From Bacillota bacterium (lineage in GTDB: Bacteria > Bacillota > Clostridia > Saccharofermentanales > DTU023), in assembly GCA_023389255.1 (NCBI GenBank), contig JAEWER010000037.1, positions 62,001 to 126,000 on the forward strand: DNA of 64,000 nucleotides, in the 5' to 3' direction. Below, piece after piece: positions 25,123-34,324 of this stretch (position 1 is the stretch's first letter; every line of letters begins with the position of its first letter). The notes under the pieces were generated by a model, which ran no database searches, was not told where the DNA came from, and saw only the letters and a program-made list of their open reading frames with translations. The translations under genes were made by a program, and so were the position numbers.

Positions 25123-26304
25123 TTAATCTCTAAAGAGAGACTTTATTTTGTCAAAGAAACCTGGTCTTTTTTGATAGTGTTTCTCGTTTAAGCTCTGATC
25201 AAACTGTTCGAGTAAATTTTTCTGTTCATCGTTCAAGCCATGCGGCACTTCAAGCTCTACTGTAAAATGATGATCCCCACGTCTATTGGCATTGATATGT
25301 TTAATACCTTTTCCTTTGATGCGGAATTGATCACCTGGCTGTACGCCTTCTGGTAATTGGTAATCTATTTCACCATCGATGGTAGGTACTTTTATATTTT
25401 TACCTAAAGTCGCCTGAGCAAAAGTAATCGGTACAGTGCAGTAAGTGTCATAATTACGTCTACTAAACACAGGGTGCGGACGAATATGGGTTTCAATGAT
25501 TAGATCGCCATACGGTCCACCGTTTTCGCCCGGTTCACCTTCGCCACGTAAGCGCAAACGCTCACCCTCATTAACGCCTGCAGGGATATCCACTTGCAAT
25601 GTTTTACTGGCAACTACTCTGCCTTTACCTTGGCATTTTTTACAACGTTCTTCTATGACTTTACCCGTGCCATTACATTTCGAGCAAGGCTGACTAGTTC
25701 TAACCATGCCCAGAGCAGTTTGCATTTGGCGCATCACGGCACCTGTGCCATGACACACATCACAAGTTTTAGGCTCTTTGCCGTCAGCTGTACCATGACC
25801 GTGGCATTCATCACAGAGCTCTTCTTTTTGAATGTTGATCTCGTGGTCTTTAATACCAAAAGCTGCTTCCATGAAATCAATGTTTAAGCGGTAGCGTAAA
25901 GTTGCTCCTTGCAAGGGACCATTGTAGCGTTGGTGAGCACGTCCACCAAAGCCACCAAACCCATCAAAACCTCCGAAACCACCACCAAAGCCACCAAACA
26001 GCGAACCGAACAGCGTCTCGAGATCGATGCCGTCAAACCCAAAGCCTCCGTGGAATCCACCAGCTCCTGCTGCACCATCTACCCCAGCAAAGCCAAACTG
26101 ATCGTAGCGTTGACGTTTATCCTTGTCGCTCAAAACTTCGTACGCTTCGTTCGCTTCCTTAAATTTAGCTTCAGCTTCTTTATCTCCAGGATTAACGTCG
26201 GGATGGTACTTTTTAGCCAGTTTCCAAAACGCTCTCTTAATCTGCGCTTCATCAGCTCCCTTGTCTACGCCTAGGACCTCATAATAATCACGCTTATTCG
26301 CCAA
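25123..26304 (-). CDS. dnaJ: Chaperone protein DnaJ
   Basis: A 393-residue type I J-protein. The J domain (1-70) contains KKYHPDVNPGDKEAE with the HPD tripeptide that stimulates DnaK. A glycine/phenylalanine region follows (75-120), then four zinc-finger CxxCxGxG repeats (CDECHGHG, CDVCHGTG, CSKCNGTG, CKKCQGKG) and the substrate-binding C-terminal domains. It delivers unfolded clients to DnaK. It is the last gene of the operon, 70 bases behind dnaK. Confidence 0.98.
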   Translation of the reverse strand: MANKRDYYEVLGVDKGADEAQIKRAFWKLAKKYHPDVNPGDKEAEAKFKEANEAYEVLSDKDKRQRYDQFGFAGVDGAAGAGGFHGGFGFDGIDLETLFGSLFGGFGGGFGGFDGFGGFGGRAHQRYNGPLQGATLRYRLNIDFMEAAFGIKDHEINIQKEELCDECHGHGTADGKEPKTCDVCHGTGAVMRQMQTALGMVRTSQPCSKCNGTGKVIEERCKKCQGKGRVVASKTLQVDIPAGVNEGERLRLRGEGEPGENGGPYGDLIIETHIRPHPVFSRRNYDTYCTVPITFAQATLGKNIKVPTIDGEIDYQLPEGVQPGDQFRIKGKGIKHINANRRGDHHFTVELEVPHGLNDEQKNLLEQFDQSLNEKHYQKRPGFFDKIKSLFRD

Positions 26305-26374
26305 GATTGCCTCCTAATAGCTAAGCAAGGAACAATTGCGTTCCTTGCTTTTCGATGATTTCAATTAAATGCAA

Positions 26375-28204
26375 CTACTCGTTGCCACCTACATCTTTGT
26401 AGTTAGCATCGTAAGTGCCACCCTCTTTGGGTTGTTCAGGTTGTGCTTGAGCTTCTGCCCCTTGTGCTTGAGCACTCTGCTGATAAATTTTCTCAGAAAT
26501 CTTGAAGAAAGCTTGTTGTACGTTTTCTGTTTCTTTCTTCATCGCTTCAATATCGTTTTGTTCAATACTGGTCTTAAGCTTAGCAATTGCCTCTTCCACA
26601 GGCTTCTTATCCTCAGCGCTGAGCTTATCCCCTAATTCATTCAGAGTTTTTTCACACTGATAAATCATGGCATCAGCATTATTCTTGGTTTCGATTTCTT
26701 CTTTACGCTTTTTATCTTCTTCAGCATAACGTTCGGCATCTTTAATCGCTTTTTCAATATCTTCATCACTCAAGTTAGTTGAAGCCGTGATTGTGATCTT
26801 TTGTTCACGATTGGTTCCCTTGTCGATAGCGCTGACGTTTACAATACCGTTGGCATCAATATCGAAAGTTACTTCGATTTGCGGAATGCCACGAGGTGCT
26901 GGAGCAATACCGTCTAAAATAAAGCGTCCTAAGCTGATGTTATCGCCTGCCATTTGACGCTCACCTTGCAGAACATGTACTTCTACCTGGGTTTGTCCAT
27001 CAGCAGCAGTTGAGAAGATTTGGCTCTTCTTGGTAGGAATGGTGGTGTTGCGCTCGATCATGCGAGTCATCAGACCGCCTTGGGTTTCGATACCTAAAGA
27101 CAATGAGGTGTTATCTAGCAACACCATATCGTTAATATCACCAGCTAAAACGCCACCCTGAATGGCTGCACCAATTGCCACACATTCATCAGGGTTAATG
27201 CCCTTAAAGGGTTCCTTACCAAAGTATTCCTTGACCATGTTTTGCACAGCAGGGATACGGGTTGAACCACCAACCAACAGAATCTTGGCTATATCACTGG
27301 GTTTGACACCAGCATCTGACATTGCCGTCTGTAAAGGAGTTTTGGTCTTTTCGACTAAATCTCTGGTCAGATCATCGAACTTAGCACGTGACAGCTTAGT
27401 TTCTAAGTGCTTAGGACCGTTCTCATCTGAGCAGATGAAAGGCAAGTTAATATCTGCCATGGTGACACCAGACAACTCGATCTTAGCCTTTTCGGCTGCT
27501 TCTCTAAAGCGTTGCATTGCAACACGATCGCCTCGCAAATCAACACCTAAATTATTTTTGGCTTCTTCTAATAACCATTCCACAATGCGCAAATCGAAAT
27601 CGTCACCACCTAAGCGGTTGTTACCTGAAGTTGCTAAAACGTCAAATACGCCATCACAGATCTCAAGAATGGATACGTCGAAAGTACCACCACCTAAGTC
27701 GAAGACAACAATTTTTTGCATCTCTTCTTTGTTCAAACCATAGGCTAATGAAGCTGCTGTAGGCTCGTTAATAATACGCATTACCTCTAAGCCTGCAATT
27801 TTACCAGCATCTTTAGTCGCCTGACGTTGTGAGTCACTGAAGTAAGCGGGAACAGTAATAACTGCTTTAGTAACTGTCTCACCTAAGAATTGTTCAGCTT
27901 CCTGTTTTAATTGTTGCAGGATCATAGCTGAGATCTCTTGTGGTGAATACTCTTTATCATCAATCTTTACTTTATGATCAGTTCCCATCTCACGTTTAAT
28001 GGAGATAACAGTACGATCGGGATTAGTTACCGCTTGGTTCTTAGCTGATCTGCCGACCAAACGCTCGCCATCTTTGGTGAAAGCTACCACTGACGGAGTG
28101 GTGCGCTCACCTCTTTGGTTGGCGATAACTTGAGGTTCGCCACCCTCTAAAACTGCAACAACTGAGTTAGTTGTACCTAAGTCGATACCAATGATTTTAG
28201 ACAT
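26375..28204 (-). CDS. dnaK: Chaperone protein DnaK (Hsp70)
   Basis: A 609-residue Hsp70, close to the Gram-positive norm and without the extra segment of Gram-negative DnaK. Signatures: IGIDLGTTNSVVAV, VFDLGGGTFDVSIL, ILLVGGSTRIPAVQ. The ATPase domain spans about 1-360, the peptide-binding domain about 365-500, and the helical lid ends in a Gln/Ala-rich stretch and GGTYDANYKDVGGNE. It is expressed under HrcA/CIRCE control with grpE and dnaJ. AGGAGG precedes the ATG. Confidence 0.98.
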   Translation of the reverse strand: MSKIIGIDLGTTNSVVAVLEGGEPQVIANQRGERTTPSVVAFTKDGERLVGRSAKNQAVTNPDRTVISIKREMGTDHKVKIDDKEYSPQEISAMILQQLKQEAEQFLGETVTKAVITVPAYFSDSQRQATKDAGKIAGLEVMRIINEPTAASLAYGLNKEEMQKIVVFDLGGGTFDVSILEICDGVFDVLATSGNNRLGGDDFDLRIVEWLLEEAKNNLGVDLRGDRVAMQRFREAAEKAKIELSGVTMADINLPFICSDENGPKHLETKLSRAKFDDLTRDLVEKTKTPLQTAMSDAGVKPSDIAKILLVGGSTRIPAVQNMVKEYFGKEPFKGINPDECVAIGAAIQGGVLAGDINDMVLLDNTSLSLGIETQGGLMTRMIERNTTIPTKKSQIFSTAADGQTQVEVHVLQGERQMAGDNISLGRFILDGIAPAPRGIPQIEVTFDIDANGIVNVSAIDKGTNREQKITITASTNLSDEDIEKAIKDAERYAEEDKKRKEEIETKNNADAMIYQCEKTLNELGDKLSAEDKKPVEEAIAKLKTSIEQNDIEAMKKETENVQQAFFKISEKIYQQSAQAQGAEAQAQPEQPKEGGTYDANYKDVGGNE

Positions 28205-28247
28205 TTTGTCCTCCTATATACTCTGCTTATTTACAAATTGATAAAGT

Positions 28248-28898
28248 TTAGTTAGCTACCATCACTTGGCTGGTGCGAATAACACGTTCGCCTTTGCGAT
28301 AACCCTTTTCTAAAACTTCTTTGATGGTATTAGCTTCCAATTCCTGATCCTCTACGTGTAATACAGCGTTGTGCTCTTCTGGATTGAATGGTTCGCCTTT
28401 ACCTGCCACTTCTTGTACGCCCAATTTTTCGAGTGTTTGATCAGCCTGTTGTTTGATTAACTCTAGACCTTCAATCACAGCTTTTGCTTCGTCACTCTCG
28501 ATCTTATCGGCTGAACGTAAAGCGCGTTCTATATTGTCAACGATGGGAAGAATTTCTCTTATCGCATCGCAAACTGCATCTTCATATGCCTTGCTTTTTT
28601 CTTGTCGACTACGACGGCGGAAATTTTCAAACTCTGCTATCTGTCGTAAGTGCTGATCTTTTAATTCTGCAATTTGAGCTACTAATTCTTGATATTCTGC
28701 CTCGGGCAATTCGATCAGTTTTTCTGTTAACTCTGGTTCATTGCTAGAGTTTTCAACCGTCTGATCTACTGCGCTCTCTACTACAGTCTCTCTGCTTTCA
28801 GACTCTGCGTTTAGTTCTGTAGTCTCAATACTTTCTTGCTTTTCAAGCTCTGGAACTATATTGGCTTGCTTAGCTTTGTTATGTTTTTTCGACTTCAT
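28248..28898 (-). CDS. grpE: Nucleotide exchange factor GrpE
   Basis: A 216-residue cochaperone. A charged, poorly conserved N-terminus (1-75) leads to the coiled coil (ELKDQHLRQIAEFENFRRRS) and the beta-wing domain with GVQEVAGKGEPFNPEEHNAV. It releases ADP from DnaK. The ATG at 28898 has AAGGA 6 bases upstream; the frame also begins at 28916, overlapping hrcA, but without a ribosome site. Confidence 0.96.
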   Translation of the reverse strand: MKSKKHNKAKQANIVPELEKQESIETTELNAESESRETVVESAVDQTVENSSNEPELTEKLIELPEAEYQELVAQIAELKDQHLRQIAEFENFRRRSRQEKSKAYEDAVCDAIREILPIVDNIERALRSADKIESDEAKAVIEGLELIKQQADQTLEKLGVQEVAGKGEPFNPEEHNAVLHVEDQELEANTIKEVLEKGYRKGERVIRTSQVMVAN

Positions 28899-28908
28899 TT
28901 TGCTTCCT

Positions 28909-29991
28909 TTACTCATCAGCTAGACCTGAAGGTAATCCAGGTTTGCTCTCATCTTCATGTACGGCATAGCGCCTAATCGCTTCATTCAATTTTTGGTTAA
29001 TAAAGTTAACCTGCGAGATTATTTTGTTATATGGCATACGCCTAGGACCGACTACCCCAATTTGACCTTTAATGTTATCGCCTAAGCGATAAGTCGTAGT
29101 TATAAAACTACAATCTTCAAAACCATCTAGCGTAATTTCCTGTCCAATGCGTACGGTGTAGGTTGGCTCTTCGTAGAGTTCATTCATATAACCAGCAATC
29201 AACGCATGGTGGTTCATCTGATCCAGAACACGGTGTGCCTTTTGCGCATCGGAAAACTCGGGTTGCGTCAGTAAACGATGCGTGCCTTGCAGGTAGACAT
29301 CTACGTTCTCAGCTTGTTTGATCGAAACATATGCTTCAAACAAAATCTGATTGAGTAGTGGCTCAGGAATGCCACTGTTACCAGCAGCTAAGGACACTGT
29401 AATCATGGTGATATCATTCAATTTTTTGCCAGATAAACCCAACTCTATACTCTGTGCTAACTGTGCCAAGTTAGCAGGATCCACCTCCGGCGGAATGCGC
29501 ACCATTCTATCTTTAACCACACCAGGAGATAGAACTACCACAATCAGAGCTTTACCAGGCTCAATCATCAAGATTTTAATCTGCTCTAAGCTCGTATTAG
29601 CGTAACGTGGTGTTAACGCCAGTGTTGGATAAGATGTTTGTTCTGCCAGTAAATCAACTGAGCTTTTAATTAACTGCGCAACTTCTTGCACCTTATCCGC
29701 AAAGCGTTCTTCGATTTGCTGTTGCGTTGCCTCTGGCAAGGGTGACAAAGTCAACAATTCATCTACATATGCTCTATATCCTTTGTCTGAGGGAATGCGA
29801 CCAGCTGAGGTATGCGGTTTTTCTAGATATCCCAATTCCTCTAGCGCCATCATTTCATTTCTGACAGTGGCTGAACTGATACTCAAGTCATAACGTTTAA
29901 TTAAATTCTTCGAACCCACGGGCTCAGCAGTAAGCACATAATCGCTGATCACCGCTTTAAGAATTTGTTTTTGACGTTCGCTTAAACTCAT
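28909..29991 (-). CDS. hrcA: Heat-inducible transcription repressor HrcA
   Basis: A 360-residue repressor. The N-terminal winged helix (MSLSERQKQILKAVISDY, SSATVRNEMMALEELGYLE, KPHTSAGRIPSDKGYR) precedes the GAF-like and dimerisation domains (SPGVVKDRMVRIPPE, GQIGVVGPRRMPYNKI). HrcA binds the CIRCE elements directly upstream and is folded by GroEL. The ATG at 29991 follows GGGAG; a longer frame to 30012 runs into the CIRCE region. It leads the hrcA-grpE-dnaK-dnaJ operon. Confidence 0.97.
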   Translation of the reverse strand: MSLSERQKQILKAVISDYVLTAEPVGSKNLIKRYDLSISSATVRNEMMALEELGYLEKPHTSAGRIPSDKGYRAYVDELLTLSPLPEATQQQIEERFADKVQEVAQLIKSSVDLLAEQTSYPTLALTPRYANTSLEQIKILMIEPGKALIVVVLSPGVVKDRMVRIPPEVDPANLAQLAQSIELGLSGKKLNDITMITVSLAAGNSGIPEPLLNQILFEAYVSIKQAENVDVYLQGTHRLLTQPEFSDAQKAHRVLDQMNHHALIAGYMNELYEEPTYTVRIGQEITLDGFEDCSFITTTYRLGDNIKGQIGVVGPRRMPYNKIISQVNFINQKLNEAIRRYAVHEDESKPGLPSGLADE

Positions 29992-30001
29992 TTCCACTCC
30001 C

Positions 30002-30028
30002 TTAGCACTCACTTCGCCCGAGTGCTAA
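30002..30028 (-). promoter_or_regulatory. CIRCE operator 1 (perfect)
   Basis: TTAGCACTC-N9-GAGTGCTAA matches the CIRCE consensus exactly. It lies in the leader, 10 bases before the hrcA ATG, downstream of the predicted transcription start. Confidence 0.97.
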
Positions 30029-30032
30029 ATTA

Positions 30033-30062
30033 ACTTTAGCACTCTCCTAGCGAGAGTGTCAA
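30033..30062 (-). promoter_or_regulatory. hrcA operon promoter overlapped by CIRCE operator 2
   Basis: On the minus strand TTGACA (30062-30057) and TAAAGT (30038-30033) are separated by 18 bp, a good sigma-A promoter. A second CIRCE, TTAGCACTC-N9-GAGTGTCAA (30036-30062, two mismatches in the last arm), covers the same segment, so HrcA binding would block RNA polymerase. The upstream stop codon is only 10 bp away. Confidence 0.88.
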
Positions 30063-30072
30063 ATGAGTAATT

Positions 30073-32304
30073 TTAAACAAATGCGGCAAAAACTTGATTG
30101 GCAAGATCTAGCCCATCAGGCTTACTCAGTCGCAAATTATTGCCATCCTGTATGAGCAAATCTCTCTGTACTAATTCTTGAATTTCACTGTGATAGTAAA
30201 GTAAAGGCGATATACCAAATCTATTAGTAAATGCTTGACAATCTATACCGGCACAACGCCTGAGCCCCAACCACATATATTCTGAGGCACTATCTGCAGA
30301 CTCTAAGCTATAGCTCTCTTGCAAAGACAGGGGATCTTCTATCCACGCTCTAATATTGTAATTATTTGTGCTACGCTCCTGGAAGATCAGACGTGAAGCT
30401 GCTGGACCTACTGCTAGATAGGGCAATTGTTGCCAATAAACACTATTGTGTCGTGACATATAGCCATGTTTAGCCAAATTACTGATTTCATATAAAACAA
30501 AGCCCGACTCTTCGGCTCTCTTGATAATGTAGTGATACATTTCCCGCTCCGCTTCTTCGGTGGGTAAATGTAATTCATTAGCTTCATAGCGCTTAGCAAA
30601 GACAGTTCCTGGTTCAAGAGAGAGCGCATAAAACGAGATGTGTTGAACCTCTAAACTGAGTAAATCTTCTAACGATTCTCTAACTTGAGCCAGTGTCTGA
30701 CCTGGTAAGCCAATCATCAAATCACAACTAATATTGTTACATCCAGCATGTTTTAAGTACTGAATTGTTCTTAGAGCATCTGAATGACGGTGAATTCTGC
30801 CCAAGCTCGCCAGCATTTCATCTTGACATGCCTGATAACCCAATGATGCTCGATTAAAGCCTAGATCCCCTGCACTAAACAATTCACGTGCCTCTTTTTC
30901 GCTTAGAGTAGCCGGATTGATTTCTAGCGTAATTTCGGCATTTTCAGCTATACCAAAAAGCTCATCTATTCTTTGCAAGATTTTGCGTAGCATCTTCGCT
31001 GGTAATACCGACGGTGTGCCACCACCAAAATAGACCGTTTCTAACTTGGGAATTTCTGTTATACCCTGCTCCGAGCACTGCTTTTGATATAACAAGTATC
31101 TTTGCTCTAGTTCTTTTAGGAGCACCTCACAATAAGTAGCAAAGCTGTCTGCTTGTGGCATCTGCGAAACAAATCCACAGTAATGGCACTTGCAGTTGCA
31201 GTACGGAACATGAACATACAGAGATGTAGCTGGCAAGTAGGCATCTTTGTCGTAGGGTATCTGCAATAAACTCTTAGGAAAATCAAGCGGATAAGGAGTG
31301 GTTATAATCCTCTCTTCTCCCGTGAATGGGTCCTGAAACTGTAGCTGATAGCAGTGTAAAAGATGTCTTTGCTCAGCTTCTTCACTGCCATCAGCAACTC
31401 TGTTAACGATTGCTTGCCCTGTGGCACTCTGCTCTATAATTTTTTGGTATAAACACTCTGCTTGCTCTTGTTTTTTGGGCATTACTCGGCTACACGGATA
31501 TTCACTATAATCTCTATCCCAATCAAGACGCATAAAGCGTGGCTTAGGTCTCTGTTCTGCCTTATTCAGGAACTGGTACCCGTAAAGATAATCACCCACT
31601 AAGGGATGTCCCAACCACAACATATGCACACGAATTTGATGTGTTCTACCAGTCAGCAGCTCCAATTCCACCAGTGATTGATTTAATTCTTTGTCATAGC
31701 TGATTCTGCGATAGCGTGTGCGAGCTACTTTCCCTAAAGGATGGACGATGCGTGTCATGTAGCTGAAGTCACTTCTACCGATTGGCGCATCAATTTCTTG
31801 CCAATCAGTATTAGCTACTCTTCCCCATACAACAGCCAAATATAATTTGCGAATTTTCGTTTGACTTAGAAGATGATGGGCATAACCGTGTCGCGCTATC
31901 AAAACCAACCCACTTGTGTTGCGATCTAGTCGGCTAACTGGATGCAAAGATTGATCAGCCAGCATACTCGTTAAAGCTTTTTCACTGTGTCCGATCGTAG
32001 GATGAACTACTAATTCTGCAGGTTTTTGAACAATGCAATAGTTGTCGTCTAAATAGCGAAAAGGAGCACCTGGTACGGCTGTTAATTCCGCCACTGGAAT
32101 ATTGGTACAAAAGGTTAAGCAATCGCCTGCTTGCACAATTTGCTTGAGCAAAATTGGCTTGCCGTTACACTGCAAACTCCCCTGCCTTTTAAGTTGCTTG
32201 ATCAATCTAGTTGAAACTTTTGCTTGCTTGCGTAAAACAGAAGCCGCAGTTTGACCGGCGGCTTCTGGAGCAACAATTAGTTTAAATTCATTTGCCCGCA
32301 TCAT
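30073..32304 (-). CDS. Fusion of RluA-family pseudouridine synthase and HemW-like radical SAM protein
   Basis: A 743-residue two-domain protein. Residues 1-345 are an RluA/RluD-type pseudouridine synthase with an S4-like start, the catalytic aspartate 127 in HPVSRLDRNTSG, and RTHQIRVHMLWLGHPLVGD; about 60 residues (250-312) interrupt its C-terminal part. Residues 360-743 are HemW/HemN-like, with radical SAM cysteines C369, C373 and C376 (PYCNCKCHYCGF), VYFGGGTPS, ASLGYQ and IGLPGQT. HemW proteins bind heme and are often misnamed coproporphyrinogen oxidases. No stop or frameshift separates the halves. The ATG overlaps the previous stop as ATGA. Confidence 0.9.
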   Translation of the reverse strand: MMRANEFKLIVAPEAAGQTAASVLRKQAKVSTRLIKQLKRQGSLQCNGKPILLKQIVQAGDCLTFCTNIPVAELTAVPGAPFRYLDDNYCIVQKPAELVVHPTIGHSEKALTSMLADQSLHPVSRLDRNTSGLVLIARHGYAHHLLSQTKIRKLYLAVVWGRVANTDWQEIDAPIGRSDFSYMTRIVHPLGKVARTRYRRISYDKELNQSLVELELLTGRTHQIRVHMLWLGHPLVGDYLYGYQFLNKAEQRPKPRFMRLDWDRDYSEYPCSRVMPKKQEQAECLYQKIIEQSATGQAIVNRVADGSEEAEQRHLLHCYQLQFQDPFTGEERIITTPYPLDFPKSLLQIPYDKDAYLPATSLYVHVPYCNCKCHYCGFVSQMPQADSFATYCEVLLKELEQRYLLYQKQCSEQGITEIPKLETVYFGGGTPSVLPAKMLRKILQRIDELFGIAENAEITLEINPATLSEKEARELFSAGDLGFNRASLGYQACQDEMLASLGRIHRHSDALRTIQYLKHAGCNNISCDLMIGLPGQTLAQVRESLEDLLSLEVQHISFYALSLEPGTVFAKRYEANELHLPTEEAEREMYHYIIKRAEESGFVLYEISNLAKHGYMSRHNSVYWQQLPYLAVGPAASRLIFQERSTNNYNIRAWIEDPLSLQESYSLESADSASEYMWLGLRRCAGIDCQAFTNRFGISPLLYYHSEIQELVQRDLLIQDGNNLRLSKPDGLDLANQVFAAFV

Positions 32305-33779
32305 TTACGTACTTCGTAACCCACTGGTGCAAAACGTATGGACTGTTGCAATAAAAAGGCCACGTTATTGATGCGATTGATCAGGCGATCGTTAATCTCG
32401 GGATCATTTTTCTTATCTAACTGATCACTTGTTTGTGCATCACCAGTTGGAGCAGTGGCATCCGTACCGAAAGGATCTACCTGTTCAGCGCTGGTACTCG
32501 AAAAATAGTTTTGCAAAAAACTGGATGAATCTAGAGCAGATCCTTTAATGTTTCCTCCTACAGCGCTAAAGCCAGGGTCGGTACTCTCTCTTTTAAGGTC
32601 ACTAACTTTATTGTTGTATTCGTAAGATTCTAAATAGACCACGGGGATTTTAGCCCGATCAAAGGGTGTATGATCGCTAACATTATTCGTCCATTCACGA
32701 TAGATCGCTTTTTCGCCATCTTCAAAGAAAGGTACTTTTGAGGTGTTTTGGTTAGTATATAGCTCAAAATTATTGTTAGTTAACAAGCGATTTTGGTAAT
32801 AGACTTCCAACATGTTGTAGAGAGGATCGCGCAAATTGTAGTCAATCTGCTCTCCTTTTTGTACTGATGACCAGCCTGAATGGGCATAGACTTTGTTGCC
32901 AGCGTAAATGCTATCCACATTGTACATACAAGCAATATGACCTTTATCGGCATCGCTTAACTGACTTAAATAGTGGCTAGCACCTGGTTGATTCTTAGCA
33001 GATCCTGCACCGAAAAAGACGAGCTTCGTGTCATAAACAGGAGGTGTCTTTTGCACGTTGGCTGCTAAAACCAAAAGACTGGCAACACCAGACGCATTAT
33101 CGTGGATACCGTCGGCTATATCTTCGACACCATCAACTACTTCACCATGATTAGGTGTATCGTAGTGAGCGCCAATCACATTGAAATATTGTTCAACATC
33201 GGCAGGTAAAGTCGCCACTTCACGTTTTTTATTGGCATGTAAAACATCGGTAGCCGCTTTTTGCATGCCCACACCTTTAATGGTCGCATTTAAATTTCGC
33301 GAAGTGTAGGTTTCTTCATTTACGGTAAATTGAAATTCTTGTCTTTCGACTTCATAACCTAATTCTTGTAGCTTGCTGAAGAGATAATCAGCAGCCTTTT
33401 TTTCCTGCTCGCTACCAGCAAAACGGTCGGGGTAGTTGGTCGCTAATTCCAACGCCCATTTTTTGCCTTGTTCGCCAAAATGTGCAGGCTTATCACTCTG
33501 CTCTTTCTTACTTTCTCCTTTGAGCAAGCGCTTTAGCCCCTGCAAAAAACCTTTGCCTTCTGTCGCTTCAGTCTGTACTTTTTTACTACCACTGGGGTCA
33601 GTTTGTGTGCTTGCTTGGGTGGTAGATGCGCTAACAGTACTGTTAACGGCGCTACTTGTAGTTTCATTTTTACTGCTCTTACCACAACCGACAAAGAGCA
33701 ACATAACCATGCTCAGCACCAAAGCTAGGCTCGCTCGTTTCGGGGAATATGTAGCTGTAATTTGCTTTCTACTTTGCAT
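32301..33779 (-). CDS. M28-family aminopeptidase-like lipoprotein, catalytic glutamates absent
   Basis: A 492-residue exported protein. The lipobox is LFVGC with cysteine 32, then a Ser/Thr/Lys-rich linker to about 100. The M28 fold follows: AGSEQEKKAADYL, GAHYDTPNHG with H205, IHDNASGVASLLVLA with D227, D289 in MYNVDS, and H370 in SDHTPFDR. The segment normally reading GAEE or GEE is FFGAGSAKN here, so the base and metal-binding glutamates are replaced by Gly259-Ser260. It may be an inactive or altered peptidase that binds peptides on the membrane surface. It is 22 bases behind the membrane-protein gene. Confidence 0.85.
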   Translation of the reverse strand: MQSRKQITATYSPKRASLALVLSMVMLLFVGCGKSSKNETTSSAVNSTVSASTTQASTQTDPSGSKKVQTEATEGKGFLQGLKRLLKGESKKEQSDKPAHFGEQGKKWALELATNYPDRFAGSEQEKKAADYLFSKLQELGYEVERQEFQFTVNEETYTSRNLNATIKGVGMQKAATDVLHANKKREVATLPADVEQYFNVIGAHYDTPNHGEVVDGVEDIADGIHDNASGVASLLVLAANVQKTPPVYDTKLVFFGAGSAKNQPGASHYLSQLSDADKGHIACMYNVDSIYAGNKVYAHSGWSSVQKGEQIDYNLRDPLYNMLEVYYQNRLLTNNNFELYTNQNTSKVPFFEDGEKAIYREWTNNVSDHTPFDRAKIPVVYLESYEYNNKVSDLKRESTDPGFSAVGGNIKGSALDSSSFLQNYFSSTSAEQVDPFGTDATAPTGDAQTSDQLDKKNDPEINDRLINRINNVAFLLQQSIRFAPVGYEVRK

Positions 33780-33801
33780 ATTTATTCCTAACTCTCTTTG
33801 G

Positions 33802-34317
33802 CTAACGCCAAAAGCGTTTCACTTCTCTCTCCACAAATTGGATTAAATAGGGCATACCTAGTTCAAAGAGTATTACTATTAATACGCCTCGTAGCAAGAG
33901 AACAGGCATCTGCAAAAAAGATAACCATCTCCAGCCAAACGCTTTAAGCCAAATTAAACCAATTACAAATTGTAACAAAATACCAATACCCACCCTCACA
34001 GGTAAAGCATTCTTCCTGTTCCAATAATCGGGTAGTGTCAAACCTATGAGTGGATAAAGACCAAAAAACAGGATGTATTGTAATTTGATCATATAAAAGG
34101 GCAAAATTAACAAAATTATTGATGTTGCGCCATAACTTGCCCACGCATACCGCAAGCCAATTCGGCTATAGATCAAATACAGGCACACAACAGAAACGAT
34201 ATAAGCTATGAATCTTCCATAAAACAAGCCAGCCAAGCACAAAAACAACACTTGCATGGCAGTGAATACGCCGGCTCTAGCTAAATCTGTTTGTGGCATG
34301 CGGTAATTAAAATTCAT
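33802..34317 (-). CDS. Membrane protein of unknown function, five or six helices
   Basis: A 171-residue hydrophobic protein that I do not assign to a family. Hydrophobic segments lie near residues 15-32, 36-55, 60-80, 82-95, 108-125 and 135-152, with a charged end (EREVKRFWR). The opening ARAGVFTAMQVLFLCLAGL recalls small ECF-S or DUF2232-like membrane proteins but is not diagnostic. AGGTGA lies before the ATG. It sits 7 bases after the Cys-rich J-like gene, in the cluster led by DUF5685. Confidence 0.8.
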   Translation of the reverse strand: MNFNYRMPQTDLARAGVFTAMQVLFLCLAGLFYGRFIAYIVSVVCLYLIYSRIGLRYAWASYGATSIILLILPFYMIKLQYILFFGLYPLIGLTLPDYWNRKNALPVRVGIGILLQFVIGLIWLKAFGWRWLSFLQMPVLLLRGVLIVILFELGMPYLIQFVEREVKRFWR

Positions 34318-34324
34318 GTTTCAC

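Noticed and set aside
25594..26274. Several plus-strand frames opposite dnaJ
   Set aside because: Complement of the glycine-rich and zinc-finger codons of dnaJ; no family features.
27162..27743. 193-codon plus-strand frame opposite dnaK
   Set aside because: Antisense of the conserved DnaK ATPase domain; a known frequent false ORF.
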